From Burkholderiales bacterium (GTDB lineage Bacteria; Pseudomonadota; Gammaproteobacteria; Burkholderiales; Burkholderiaceae_D): DNA of 45,563 bases. The DNA is taken from positions 1-45,563 of the forward strand of contig JACQDX010000075.1 of assembly GCA_016200895.1 (NCBI GenBank). Reading direction: 5' to 3'. The notes beneath the pieces are model-generated. The model was not told where the DNA came from and did not search any database. It saw only the letters and a program-made list of their open reading frames with translations. The position numbers were made by a program, and so were the translations under genes. Below, one piece after another: positions 8,922 through 17,113 of the stretch. Within the stretch, counting starts at the first letter, position 1; every line of letters begins with the position of its first letter.

Positions 8922-9946
8922 AATAATTTCTCCGCCAGTTTCAGTAATTTGGCGCAGTTTTCATTTTTGTCGGCATAGTCTTTCCAGGCGGTAGTGCGGG
9001 CGATTGCCTGCCATTTTTTTACCGTGGCAGCATTCAGGTCAACGACCTTGGCACCTTTCTTTTCATAGACAGTGGCGACGGCGATATCATCCTGCTTGGC
9101 GGCCTTGATGGCAAAGGCTTCGAGTTCAGCACCAACGGTCATGATGGTGTTTTGCTGGTCTTTGGTCAGCTTGTCAAAAATCGTTTTTGACATCATCAGC
9201 GGTTCAAACATATACCAGTAACTTTGGCCGCGGCCACTGGTCAGGAATTTGGATACTTCTTCCAGACGGAAAGAGATCAGTGAAGTCGATGAAGTCATCG
9301 CCGCTTCCATCGCGCCGGTTTGCATCGCCGCATAGATTTCATTCGATGGCAGTGACACCACGGCAGCACCTGCTGCTTTCAATACCAGATCGACTTCACG
9401 CGAACCACCACGTATCTTCATGCCCTTGACATCATCCGGGTCAACCACCGCCTTGGTGCGCGATGCCACGCCACCTGCCTGCCAGATCCAGCTGACGACA
9501 ACGATGCCCTTGTCCAACAAGAGTTTATTGAGTTCCCTGCCGACTTCAGCATTCTTCCAGGCGGCACCCACTTCATACGATGGCACCAGGCCGGGCATGA
9601 GGCCGATATTCACTTCTGGCACTTCACCACCGGCATACGACAAAGGCACCAGCGACAAATCCAGCGCACCCTTGCGCATGGAAGAAAATTGCGCATTGGT
9701 CTTCATCAGTGAAGAGCCGGGGTAGATTTCAAACTTCAGGCTGCCATTCGTGCGTTTTTGTACTTCTGCGGCGAACATGCGACAGAGGCGGTCACGAAAG
9801 TCGCCTTCTTCCAACGTGCCGCCAGGGAATTGGTGGGAGATTTTCAAGGCAGTGCTTTGTGCCCATGCCGTAAGTGGCGACCATGCCGCCGCCAACGGTG
9901 CCAGACTTAATGCTTGCAAGACTGTTCTTCTCTTCAGTTGCGACAT
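8918..9946 (-). CDS. TRAP transporter substrate-binding protein (DctP family)
   Basis: First gene of the malonate unit; 342 residues. The N-terminus MSQLKRRTVLQALSLAPLAAAWS has twin arginines before a hydrophobic core and an Ala-x-Ala-type end (AWAQS), so Tat export is possible. The mature protein starts with a DctP-type LKISHQFPGG and contains GMKIRGGSREVDLVLKAAGA, where the conserved Arg normally binds the carboxylate of the ligand. The start at 9946 was chosen over upstream codons because of a strong AGGAG a few bases before it and because the extension is not signal-like. Expression is probably controlled by the divergent GntR protein. Confidence 0.9.
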   Translation of the reverse strand: MSQLKRRTVLQALSLAPLAAAWSPLTAWAQSTALKISHQFPGGTLEEGDFRDRLCRMFAAEVQKRTNGSLKFEIYPGSSLMKTNAQFSSMRKGALDLSLVPLSYAGGEVPEVNIGLMPGLVPSYEVGAAWKNAEVGRELNKLLLDKGIVVVSWIWQAGGVASRTKAVVDPDDVKGMKIRGGSREVDLVLKAAGAAVVSLPSNEIYAAMQTGAMEAAMTSSTSLISFRLEEVSKFLTSGRGQSYWYMFEPLMMSKTIFDKLTKDQQNTIMTVGAELEAFAIKAAKQDDIAVATVYEKKGAKVVDLNAATVKKWQAIARTTAWKDYADKNENCAKLLKLAEKLL

Positions 9947-10057
9947 GATTACTCCTAAGGTTTTATGGATGAGACATCTCTTTTTGACAAGGTTTTGCCT
10001 CGTCTTTGGTCTTTGCATATCCCGCTTAACACTCTGCCTTGTATGCTTTATTAAAAT

Positions 10058-10071
10058 TCTTGTATACAAGA
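10058..10071. promoter_or_regulatory. Probable GntR operator between dctP and gntR
   Basis: A perfect 14-base palindrome, TCTTGTATACAAGA, lies in the divergent intergenic region. TTGTATACAA-type sites are typical for GntR regulators of the FCD subgroup. A partial copy of the left half, CTTGTATG, sits 21 bases (two helical turns) away at 10038-10045. Inference: binding here would control both the mdc/TRAP unit and the regulator's own gene, with malonate or a derivative as effector. Confidence 0.65.
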
Positions 10072-10141
10072 TCGACTATTTTGCATTCAAAGTCAACTTG
10101 AATATATACTGGAGACATAAATTACTAAAAGACTTAGCAAA

Positions 10142-10795
10142 ATGAAAAATCGCTCAGCCAGCCTGCGAGAAGAAATAGAAGAATTGATAGCAACCGGACA
10201 ACTACAGCCTGGCCACCATCTCGACGAAACGGAACTGGCCGAGCGCTTTGGCGTATCCCGCACACCGATACGGGAGGCGCTGATACAACTGGCATCGATG
10301 GGCATCATAGAAATGCGGCCACGTCGTGGCGCACAGGTGGCCACCATCAGCCCGCAACAATTAGTGGAAATGTTTGAAGTCATGGCAGAGTTTGAAGCCA
10401 TGTGTGGCCGCATGGCTGCACGCCGCATGTCGAAGCAGGAGCAGGCTGATTTAAAAACTGCCCATGAGGCCTGCAAGGAGGCGCGTGACGCGGAAGACCC
10501 GGATGAGTATTTCTACAAGAATGAAGTATTTCACTACCTGATTTATCGCGGCAGCCACAATGATTTTCTGGAGACGCAAGCCATGAATCTGCATAAACGC
10601 CTGCGCCCTTATCGCCGCCTGCAATTACGTGTGCGTGACCGAGTTGCCAATTCTTATAATGAGCATGACCAGGTGGTACAGGCCATCTTGCAGGGAGAAG
10701 CTGAACTGACCGCGAATTTATTGCGCGGCCATATCATGATACAGGGTCAGCGTTTTGCGGATTTGATTGCGTCGCTGCCCAGACAAAGTACTTGA
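10142..10795 (+). CDS. GntR-family transcriptional regulator, FCD subgroup (malonate regulator candidate)
   Basis: A 217-residue regulator. Residues about 5-70 form a winged helix-turn-helix with the GntR signature LQPGHHLDETELAERFGVSR followed by TPIREALIQLASMG. Residues about 80-210 form the all-helical FCD ligand-binding domain; metal/ligand-type residues are seen in FHYLIYRGSHN and YNEHDQVVQAIL. It is divergent from the TRAP-mdc unit and shares its promoter region, so a role as the local malonate-responsive regulator, analogous to MatR, is likely but inferred. Typical mdc clusters instead use a LysR-type MdcR. Confidence 0.9.
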   Translation: MKNRSASLREEIEELIATGQLQPGHHLDETELAERFGVSRTPIREALIQLASMGIIEMRPRRGAQVATISPQQLVEMFEVMAEFEAMCGRMAARRMSKQEQADLKTAHEACKEARDAEDPDEYFYKNEVFHYLIYRGSHNDFLETQAMNLHKRLRPYRRLQLRVRDRVANSYNEHDQVVQAILQGEAELTANLLRGHIMIQGQRFADLIASLPRQST

Positions 10796-10797
10796 TT

Positions 10798-10898
10798 AGG
10801 ACTTACGCAAAACCGCCCCAGCTGCGTTGCAGCTCCTCGCCGTACTAAAGTACTGTCTTCGTCGCTACGCCTTGCTGGGACAATTTTGCGTAAGTCCT
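10798..10898 (+). mobile_element. MITE-like 101-bp element, copy 1
   Basis: A 101-base non-coding element with perfect 15-base terminal inverted repeats, AGGACTTACGCAAAA, extending imperfectly to about 25 bases. It starts 2 bases after the gntR stop. The flanks carry TTGAT on both sides (10792-10796 and 10900-10904), consistent with a target-site duplication. An internal hairpin AGCTGC-gtt-GCAGCT is present. A second copy in opposite orientation lies at 12301-12401 and differs at 5 of 101 positions. There is no coding capacity, so movement would need a transposase elsewhere. Its strong fold could also end gntR and HD-GYP transcripts. Confidence 0.75.
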
Positions 10899-10945
10899 AT
10901 TGATAATAAAAATTATGTAAATGAGCTTCACGCTCGCTGCAATAC

Positions 10946-12238
10946 CTAAGGCCGTTTCTGATTCTCCGCTTTTTGTGTATCAAAGAAATAAGTCATGCGT
11001 TTGCGCGGGCTCAGGTATTCATACACTTCTGGCGACAGCTGGCCGGGCTTGAGGCTGGCGGTGATGTCGAGTATGGGTTCGTGTATCAGGTCGAGGATGA
11101 TGGCCTCCGACTTGGGCACACTTGGGTCATAGATCAATACGCTGGGGCGCAAAGGCTTGCCTGAATTGACGCCCACTACCATGCCCAGAGTACCGTCACT
11201 GAGTTTGACAATGGTACCTGGCGGGAACACACCCATGCAGCGTATGAACAAGTTCAATGCGGTTGCATCGAATTGCTTGCGCTGATGGGCAAACATATAG
11301 GACATGGCTTCATACGGACTGAGTGAATCAGCGGGGTTGGGTTTGTTGCACAGATTATCGTAGGCATTGGTGATGGCGACTATGCGTGCCAGCGGTGAGA
11401 TACGCTCAGCTTTGAGTTGTTGCGGATAACCGCTGCCGTCAGCCAGCTCATGGTGTTGCGCGATGATCTCGGTCACGCCTTTGGGCAAGTTGAGTTTCTC
11501 GGCTATCTGCTGACCATAGTGGCTGTGCATCTGCAAGAGATTTTGCTCGGCCTTGGTCAAGGCAAAAGCCTTGTTGACGATACGGTCAGGGATCTCAACT
11601 TTACCTATGTCGTGGAACATGCATCCCATGCCCAATTGCTTGATGTCGTCTGCCGGAAAGGATAATTCTTTTGCCAGCATCATGGTCAGCACGGCCACAT
11701 TCAGGGAATGGTAATAGGCTTCTTCGCCGACTATCTTGTCGTTCATGAGATGGATGGCGATGTCTTTATCGACCAGCAAAGAATCCAGCATTTGCTGTAC
11801 CAGTTGCTCAGCCTCACGCACAGATTCCTGCGGGCGCGAAAATAAATTCTTGGTAATATTCTTGAGGGTATTGGCCGCCTTCAACAATTGCTTTTCGCAT
11901 TGGGCGATGGCATTGCGTTCCTTGATCAAGCGATCTATGCGCGCCTTTTTTTCAGCAATCAGGGCCAGTTCTTCCGGGCTGTGCACGATGGCTGGCTCTG
12001 GCTCCACTGCCTCTGCAGTTTTTGGCTGTGGCGGCAAGGGACGATTATCGGATTTGGACGGGCTGACCCTGATGGTTTTCAGACCTAACTGCTTTATCGC
12101 ATTGATCTCTTGCTGGCTCTTGATCTTGAAACTATTAAGGGCAAAAGAATGTTCCAGCCACGAAATATCCAGATGCACATATAGACCGATGCATAATTGC
12201 TCAACTGGAACATCAACGGTAATTGGGGTTGCGCACAT
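10946..12238 (-). CDS. HD-GYP domain c-di-GMP phosphodiesterase with N-terminal DUF3391
   Basis: A 430-residue cytoplasmic protein. Residues about 10-60 match the DUF3391 domain often found before HD-GYP domains. A low-complexity Pro/Glu linker (65-90) and a coiled-coil-like stretch (90-150) follow. The HD-GYP domain spans about 155-340, with upstream His177, the HD pair at 209-210 in MFHDIGK, and HHELADGSGYP at 262-272, so the metal ligands and the GYP motif are intact. It should hydrolyse cyclic di-GMP to pGpG/GMP. The gene stands alone, bracketed by two inverted MITE-like copies. The EAL/GGDEF protein at 21740-25363 is the other c-di-GMP gene in the window. Confidence 0.92.
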   Translation of the reverse strand: MCATPITVDVPVEQLCIGLYVHLDISWLEHSFALNSFKIKSQQEINAIKQLGLKTIRVSPSKSDNRPLPPQPKTAEAVEPEPAIVHSPEELALIAEKKARIDRLIKERNAIAQCEKQLLKAANTLKNITKNLFSRPQESVREAEQLVQQMLDSLLVDKDIAIHLMNDKIVGEEAYYHSLNVAVLTMMLAKELSFPADDIKQLGMGCMFHDIGKVEIPDRIVNKAFALTKAEQNLLQMHSHYGQQIAEKLNLPKGVTEIIAQHHELADGSGYPQQLKAERISPLARIVAITNAYDNLCNKPNPADSLSPYEAMSYMFAHQRKQFDATALNLFIRCMGVFPPGTIVKLSDGTLGMVVGVNSGKPLRPSVLIYDPSVPKSEAIILDLIHEPILDITASLKPGQLSPEVYEYLSPRKRMTYFFDTQKAENQKRP

Positions 12239-12300
12239 GTAAACACTTTAAAGCGGATTGAACTGAACTAAGCTCATTGTAGCAAAATGCCGTATTGGTC

Positions 12301-12401
12301 AGGACTTAGGCAAAATTGTCCCAGCAAGGCGGAGCGACGAAGACAGTACTTTTGTACGGCTAGGAGCTTCAACGCAGCTGGGGCGGTTTTGCGTAAGTCC
12401 T
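12301..12401 (-). mobile_element. MITE-like 101-bp element, copy 2 (inverted)
   Basis: Reverse-complement copy of the element at 10798-10898 with the same length and 5 mismatches. One mismatch lies in a terminal repeat (AGGACTTAGGC instead of AGGACTTACGC). Directly flanked by the 7-base direct repeat ATTGGTC at 12294-12300 and 12402-12408, a convincing target-site duplication. It lies about 60 bases upstream of the HD-GYP start, so it may affect that promoter, and upstream of the YhhQ-type gene. The rest of the gap 12239-12539 shows no other gene. Confidence 0.78.
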
Positions 12402-12539
12402 ATTGGTCTATTTTCCAACAAAAACCTGGGTCAAGGTTGACAAGTTTGAGCCGGGTGCAGGAATATGGCTGAAGCTCAGGTTCAGCCTGCTGGCATAACA
12501 ACATATCAACATGCAGCAACACACTCCAGGATAAATCTG

Positions 12540-13250
12540 ATGACACGCCCACTTGCCAGTTATAAATATTACGATTTTGTCATGGCAGCCTTTGTCACTG
12601 TGTTGTTATGCTCGAATCTCATCGGCGCGGCCAAGGCTGCACAAGTCACGCTGCCGATATTGGGAACAGTGACTTTTGGTGCCGGTGTGCTGTTTTTCCC
12701 TATCTCTTATATTTTTGGCGATGTTTTGACTGAAGTATATGGCTATGGACGTGACCGCCGCGTGATCTGGGCAGGGTTTGGCGCTGTCTTGTTTGCAGCC
12801 ATCATGTCGGTGGTCGTGCTGGCGTTGACACCGGCTGCGGACCCTTTTAATACTGAATACCAGACCCACCTGAACGCAGTATTTGGCAATACCCCAAGAA
12901 TTATCCTGGGTTCAGTTACCGCATTCTGGTGTGGCAGTTTTGTGAATAGCTATGTGCTGGCCAAGATGAAGGTGGCGATGGAAGGCAGGCATTTATGGAT
13001 GCGCACCATAGGTTCGACCATTTGTGGCGAATTTGTTGATTCCAGCCTGTTTTATGTGATCGCCTTTTACGGTATCTGGTCAGACAGCCAACTGATCACA
13101 GTCATGGTTGCACAATATATTTTGAAGACCAGTTGGGAAGTCATCATGACGCCGGTGACTTATAAAGTAGTCGCCTTTTTGAAGCGCAAAGAGAATGAAG
13201 ATTACTATGACAAAGATACCAATTTCACACCTTTCCAATTAAAAGTATAA
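12540..13250 (+). CDS. yhhQ: YhhQ/VUT-family queuosine precursor transporter
   Basis: A 236-residue inner-membrane protein of the DUF165/YhhQ family, which takes up 7-deazaguanine precursors of queuosine (known for E. coli YhhQ). About six hydrophobic segments are visible; family hallmarks are FFPISYIFGDVLTEVYGYGRDRRVIW, the WCGSFVNSYVLAKMK segment and GEFVDSSLFYVIAFYG. The start at 12540 (MTRPLASYKYYDF) follows AGGA at suitable spacing. An in-frame ATG at 12465 would add 25 hydrophilic residues with a poorly spaced ribosome site. Other family members are simply called VUT proteins, so the exact purine substrate is not proven. Confidence 0.85.
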   Translation: MTRPLASYKYYDFVMAAFVTVLLCSNLIGAAKAAQVTLPILGTVTFGAGVLFFPISYIFGDVLTEVYGYGRDRRVIWAGFGAVLFAAIMSVVVLALTPAADPFNTEYQTHLNAVFGNTPRIILGSVTAFWCGSFVNSYVLAKMKVAMEGRHLWMRTIGSTICGEFVDSSLFYVIAFYGIWSDSQLITVMVAQYILKTSWEVIMTPVTYKVVAFLKRKENEDYYDKDTNFTPFQLKV

Positions 13251-13376
13251 GCGACATAAACATTTCACCCTGGAAATTTCCTTGAAGCTTGAGCCCGCCT
13301 GCCAAAATGGGCTGCTAAAGTTTTAGGCAAATTGACCGTTCTAAGTGCGAACAGCCTTATTTCCAGCACTTATGTT

Positions 13377-13685
13377 ATGTTTCCATTAAAAGTATTCCGA
13401 CTATTTGGGCAAGCCGCAGAAATGCCGCATGCCACCAGCCAATACCGCCGCCCAGTTGCACATGGGCAAGCACAAGATGGCAAATCTGCCGGTGACGAAG
13501 CCACCTGGCCGGACGTAGATCGTCGTCAAACAGAAAGCAGACGCAGTGCTGACCGCCGCGAAAAACAGCAAGCCATTTTGTTGAATACCCGCAAAATGCA
13601 GGGCAGGCGCAAAGACCCGGGGCGACGCCTGAGCGATAAGCTGGCTGCGCCGAATTCGCGCATCCATTTTTCCATCAAGGGTTAA
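13377..13685 (+). CDS. Small hypothetical protein, Arg-rich
   Basis: About 102 residues with no family that I recognise. The central and C-terminal part is rich in paired arginines (VDRRQTESRRSADRREKQQ, GRRKDPGRRLSDK), a pattern seen in unassigned short proteobacterial proteins. There is no signal peptide or membrane segment. A TTG at 13332 would add 15 residues; ATG 13377 is taken as more likely, though neither has a strong ribosome site. It ends 3 bases before the end of the convergent DUF2892 gene. An antisense ORF at 13401-13667 competes, but its composition looks less natural. Confidence 0.45.
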   Translation: MFPLKVFRLFGQAAEMPHATSQYRRPVAHGQAQDGKSAGDEATWPDVDRRQTESRRSADRREKQQAILLNTRKMQGRRKDPGRRLSDKLAAPNSRIHFSIKG

Positions 13686-13688
13686 GCT

Positions 13689-13898
13689 TCAAATACCTGA
13701 AGGCACGCCTAGCTTGCGCAAAATGCTTTCCATCAAGCACCACTTGCTGATGCCGCTTTGTAGTAAATTAATCCCGACAAAAGCGGTGAAGCCCAGCCAC
13801 CACTCATTGACAAAAAACGGACTGCTGGGTATGCCCAGAGTCAGGCTCAAAAGAATAAAACAACCTGCAACGATGCGCACGATTTGCCAGCTAGTCAT
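13689..13898 (-). CDS. DUF2892 small inner-membrane protein
   Basis: A 69-residue protein with two hydrophobic helices (IVRIVAGCFILLSLTLG and WWLGFTAFVGINLLQSGIS) and a Cys in SKWCLMESILRKLG, matching the DUF2892 (YgaP membrane part) family. DUF2892 domains are often fused to, or lie next to, rhodanese sulfurtransferases, which fits the sulfur theme of the neighbourhood. It overlaps the RND permease stop as ATGA and is the last gene of that operon. Confidence 0.85.
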   Translation of the reverse strand: MTSWQIVRIVAGCFILLSLTLGIPSSPFFVNEWWLGFTAFVGINLLQSGISKWCLMESILRKLGVPSGI

Positions 13899-16800
13899 GA
13901 TGAAGCTCCTTGTTGATAATCAGGGTGGTTTTTATAAGCGTGGTAATACAGCAGCGGTATCACTACCAGTGTCAGCAAGGTAGACACCAGGATGCCGAAA
14001 ATCAGCGAGATCGCCAGGCCATTGAAAATGGGATCATCGAGAATAAAGAAAGCGCCCAGCATGGCGGCAAAACCTGTCAGCGCAATAGGCTGGGCGCGTG
14101 TAGTGGCAGAGCTGACTATCGCATCCTTGAACGTCATGCCTGCGGCCACCTGCACATGGATAAAGTCCACCAACAAGATAGAATTCCTGACGATGATGCC
14201 TGCCAGGGCGATCATGCCTATCATGCTGGTGGCAGTATATTGCGCACCCAGCATGGCATGACCTGGCATGACGCCGATGATGGTTAAAGGTATTGGTGCC
14301 ATGATGATCAGCGGCGTAAGGTAAGAACCAAATTGTGCCACCACCAGCAAGTAAATCAGTATCAGACCCACGGCATAGGCAGCCCCCATGTCGCGAAAGG
14401 TTTCATAAGTAATATTCCATTCGCCATCCCACTTCAGGCTAAATCCACGATAGGGATCAGATGGTGCATGAATGAAAAATTCATTCAGTTTGCCGCCGTC
14501 AGGCGCAATGATTTTTGCAATATCATTGCGCATGGCAAACATGCCGTACAGCGGGCTGTCTATGGTACCAGCCATATCGGCAGTGACATAATTGACTGCC
14601 AGGCCATCCTTATGAAACAGCGGCTGCTCGCGCAGGGTATCAGAGATATTCACCAGCTCACGTACCGGCACCAGCTTGCCTTGCGCTGACCTGACACTCA
14701 GGCTTAACAAGTTATCCAGATTGCCTTGCTCAGTGACTGGCAATTGCAATTGTATGGCGGTCGCATACTTGCTTTCATCATGCAGATAGCTAGCTGCATC
14801 ACCATGCAAACCGGCGCGCAGGGTTGTGACTATGCTGGTCTGGCTGATTCCCAATGCGGCTGCCTTGCGCTGGTCTATCAACAAGACCTTGCGCGGTGCG
14901 TCAATAATACTGCTGTCACCGATATCAACCACGCCCGTAGTCTTGTTGAAGACGGCACGAACAGCACGGGCGACTTGCTGCCGGCCTTCATCTGTGGGGC
15001 CATAAATTTCTGCAACGATGGCAGCCTGCACTGGTGGGCCGGGAGGTACCTCCACCACTTTGACATTGGCAGAAAATCGTTGACCAATTTCCTGGAGTGC
15101 AGGATGCAAGCGGCTGGCGATGGCATGGCTTTGTTCGCTGCGATGCTGCTTGTCCACCAGATTGACTTGCAGGTCACCGACATCACCACCAGAGCGCAAA
15201 TAATACTGACGCACGAGGCCATTGAAATTGATAGGTGCTGCTGTACCTGCATACGCCTGATAATCAGCCACTTCCGGCACTTTGGACAAGTAAGCACCAA
15301 GCTCACGCAATACCGCCGCTGTTTTTTCTACCGGTGTGCCAGCGGGCATATCAACCACGACCTGGAATTCTGATTTATTATCAAACGGCAGCATCTTCAA
15401 TTGTACCCAGCCCAGAACTGGCAAGATGGTGGACATGGCGATGAGAGCGAGGATAGCCAGCGTAAGTTTCCAGCCATTCATCCGCCCCTTGTGTTCATCA
15501 AGGAAGGGATGAAATACGCGCATAAAAATACTGCCAATTTTTTTCTGTAATTTACCCTCATGCTTGGCATTACCATGCTTCATCCAGATACGCGCCAGCC
15601 ACGGCGTGACAATGAAAGCAATCGCCAGCGACAGCAACATGCCCATGCTGGCATTGATGGGTATAGGACTCATATATGGCCCCATGAGTCCGCTGACAAA
15701 GGCCATGGGCAGCAAGGCAGCGATCACGGTCAGTGTCGCCAGTATGGTGGGTCCACCGACTTCATCTACGGCGGCGGGTATGATTTCTGTCAGTGACTTC
15801 TCCGGAAACAGAGCCTGATGCCTGTGTATGTTTTCAACCACGACGATCGCATCATCGACCAGTATGCCTATGGAAAAAATCAGGGCAAACAGGGATACCC
15901 GGTTCAAGGTAAAGCCCCAGGCCCATGATGCAAACAGGGTCACGGTCAAGGTCAAAATCACTGCCGTGCCGACGATTGCTGCTTCACGCCGCCCCAGTGC
16001 AATAAACACCAGGGCCACTACGGAGGCAGTGGCGAACAATAATTTCTGTATGAGTTTTTTGGCCTTGTCGTCAGCGGTCTGGCCATAATTGCGTGTCATG
16101 CTGACTTCCATACCTTCTGGTATGACGGTATTACGCAGTTCTGCTACACGCTGTTTGATGGCATCGGCAACGGCGACAGCATTCTGGCCAGCTTGCTTGC
16201 TGATGGTGATAGTGACAGCGGGATATTCAGCAGCGTCTTTACCTGTCTGACCATGCCAGACATAAGAATTCACTGGCAATGCGCCATCCACCACTTTTGC
16301 CACATCTCCCATGAAAATAGGCTTGCCTGCCTTGACGCCGACCACCACGTCAGACACGGCTTGTGCATCATGCAAAAATGGTCCGGCATCGATGGCGATA
16401 CTTTGATTGGCACGCGTCAATTCGCCGACAGGCAAACCCAGGTTGACGGCTTGCAGGCTGTTTTGCAGATCCGCCACTGTCAGGCCATTTGCCGCCAGCC
16501 TGGCTGGGTCAAGTTCTATATTGATGGCGTGACCGGGTCCGCCTGTTGTACTTACTTCACGTGTGCCTTTTACACGCTTGAGCTCAGCTTCCATGCTATG
16601 CGCAACGCGCTCCAGGTCATAGGCTGCGGTCTGCGGATTCTTGCTCCACAATGTCAAGGCGATTATGGGTACATCATCTATACCTTTTGGTTTGACGATG
16701 GCTTCCAGTACACCTAACCTGGCGGGCAACCAGTCGCGATTACTGTGAACTACATCATACAAACGCACCAATGCCTCAGTGCGTGGCACTCCCACTTCAA

Positions 16801-17104
16801 ATTGCACAGTCATGACCGCCATGCCCGGCCGCGATACCGACATTACATGTTCGACATTGGCGATTTGTCCCAGCACCTGTTCCGCTGGTATCGCCACTTG
16901 CTGCTCCACCTGTTTCACCGATGCACCGGGAAACGGGATCAGCACATTCGCCATCGTCACATTGATTTGCGGCTCTTCTTCACGTGGCGTGACGATGACG
17001 GCAAACACGCCGAGTAAAAATGCCACCAGCGCCAGCAGGGGCGTGATTTGTGCCATCTGAAAAAACCTGGCGATGCGGCCTGAATATCCCAATTGTTTTG
17101 CCAT
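13895..17104 (-). CDS. RND efflux transporter permease, HAE1-type
   Basis: A 1069-residue inner-membrane pump subunit with twelve transmembrane segments and two large periplasmic loops. The proton-relay region SIGILVDDAIVVVENIHRH in TM4 has the expected Asp pair, and the N-terminal loop shows VLIPFPGASVKQVEQQVA and GTREVSTTGGPGHAINIELD. The second half repeats the fold, with ARAQPIALTGFAAMLGAFF near the end. It works with the fusion protein encoded just upstream; no outer-membrane channel gene is present, so a TolC-type partner would be encoded elsewhere. Substrate is unknown; the neighbouring sulfur genes suggest a thiol- or oxidant-related cargo, but this is inference. Confidence 0.93.
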   Translation of the reverse strand: MAKQLGYSGRIARFFQMAQITPLLALVAFLLGVFAVIVTPREEEPQINVTMANVLIPFPGASVKQVEQQVAIPAEQVLGQIANVEHVMSVSRPGMAVMTVQFEVGVPRTEALVRLYDVVHSNRDWLPARLGVLEAIVKPKGIDDVPIIALTLWSKNPQTAAYDLERVAHSMEAELKRVKGTREVSTTGGPGHAINIELDPARLAANGLTVADLQNSLQAVNLGLPVGELTRANQSIAIDAGPFLHDAQAVSDVVVGVKAGKPIFMGDVAKVVDGALPVNSYVWHGQTGKDAAEYPAVTITISKQAGQNAVAVADAIKQRVAELRNTVIPEGMEVSMTRNYGQTADDKAKKLIQKLLFATASVVALVFIALGRREAAIVGTAVILTLTVTLFASWAWGFTLNRVSLFALIFSIGILVDDAIVVVENIHRHQALFPEKSLTEIIPAAVDEVGGPTILATLTVIAALLPMAFVSGLMGPYMSPIPINASMGMLLSLAIAFIVTPWLARIWMKHGNAKHEGKLQKKIGSIFMRVFHPFLDEHKGRMNGWKLTLAILALIAMSTILPVLGWVQLKMLPFDNKSEFQVVVDMPAGTPVEKTAAVLRELGAYLSKVPEVADYQAYAGTAAPINFNGLVRQYYLRSGGDVGDLQVNLVDKQHRSEQSHAIASRLHPALQEIGQRFSANVKVVEVPPGPPVQAAIVAEIYGPTDEGRQQVARAVRAVFNKTTGVVDIGDSSIIDAPRKVLLIDQRKAAALGISQTSIVTTLRAGLHGDAASYLHDESKYATAIQLQLPVTEQGNLDNLLSLSVRSAQGKLVPVRELVNISDTLREQPLFHKDGLAVNYVTADMAGTIDSPLYGMFAMRNDIAKIIAPDGGKLNEFFIHAPSDPYRGFSLKWDGEWNITYETFRDMGAAYAVGLILIYLLVVAQFGSYLTPLIIMAPIPLTIIGVMPGHAMLGAQYTATSMIGMIALAGIIVRNSILLVDFIHVQVAAGMTFKDAIVSSATTRAQPIALTGFAAMLGAFFILDDPIFNGLAISLIFGILVSTLLTLVVIPLLYYHAYKNHPDYQQGASS

Positions 17105-17113
17105 GAAATATCC

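Noticed and set aside
10798..12401. Composite transposon carrying the HD-GYP gene as cargo
   Set aside because: Each element has its own flanking direct repeat, which points to two independent insertions; no duplication is seen at the outer ends of the whole segment (TTGAT outside copy 1 versus ATTGGTC outside copy 2).
13401..13667. Antisense 88-residue frame opposite the small Arg-rich gene
   Set aside because: Composition reflects the reverse of an Arg-rich coding frame; no ribosome site or family likeness was seen. The plus-strand frame is the better of the two, though still weak.
14726..15373. 215-residue plus-strand frame inside the RND permease gene
   Set aside because: It is fully antisense to a well-supported 1069-residue gene and is rich in Cys/His/Gln, as expected of a shadow frame.
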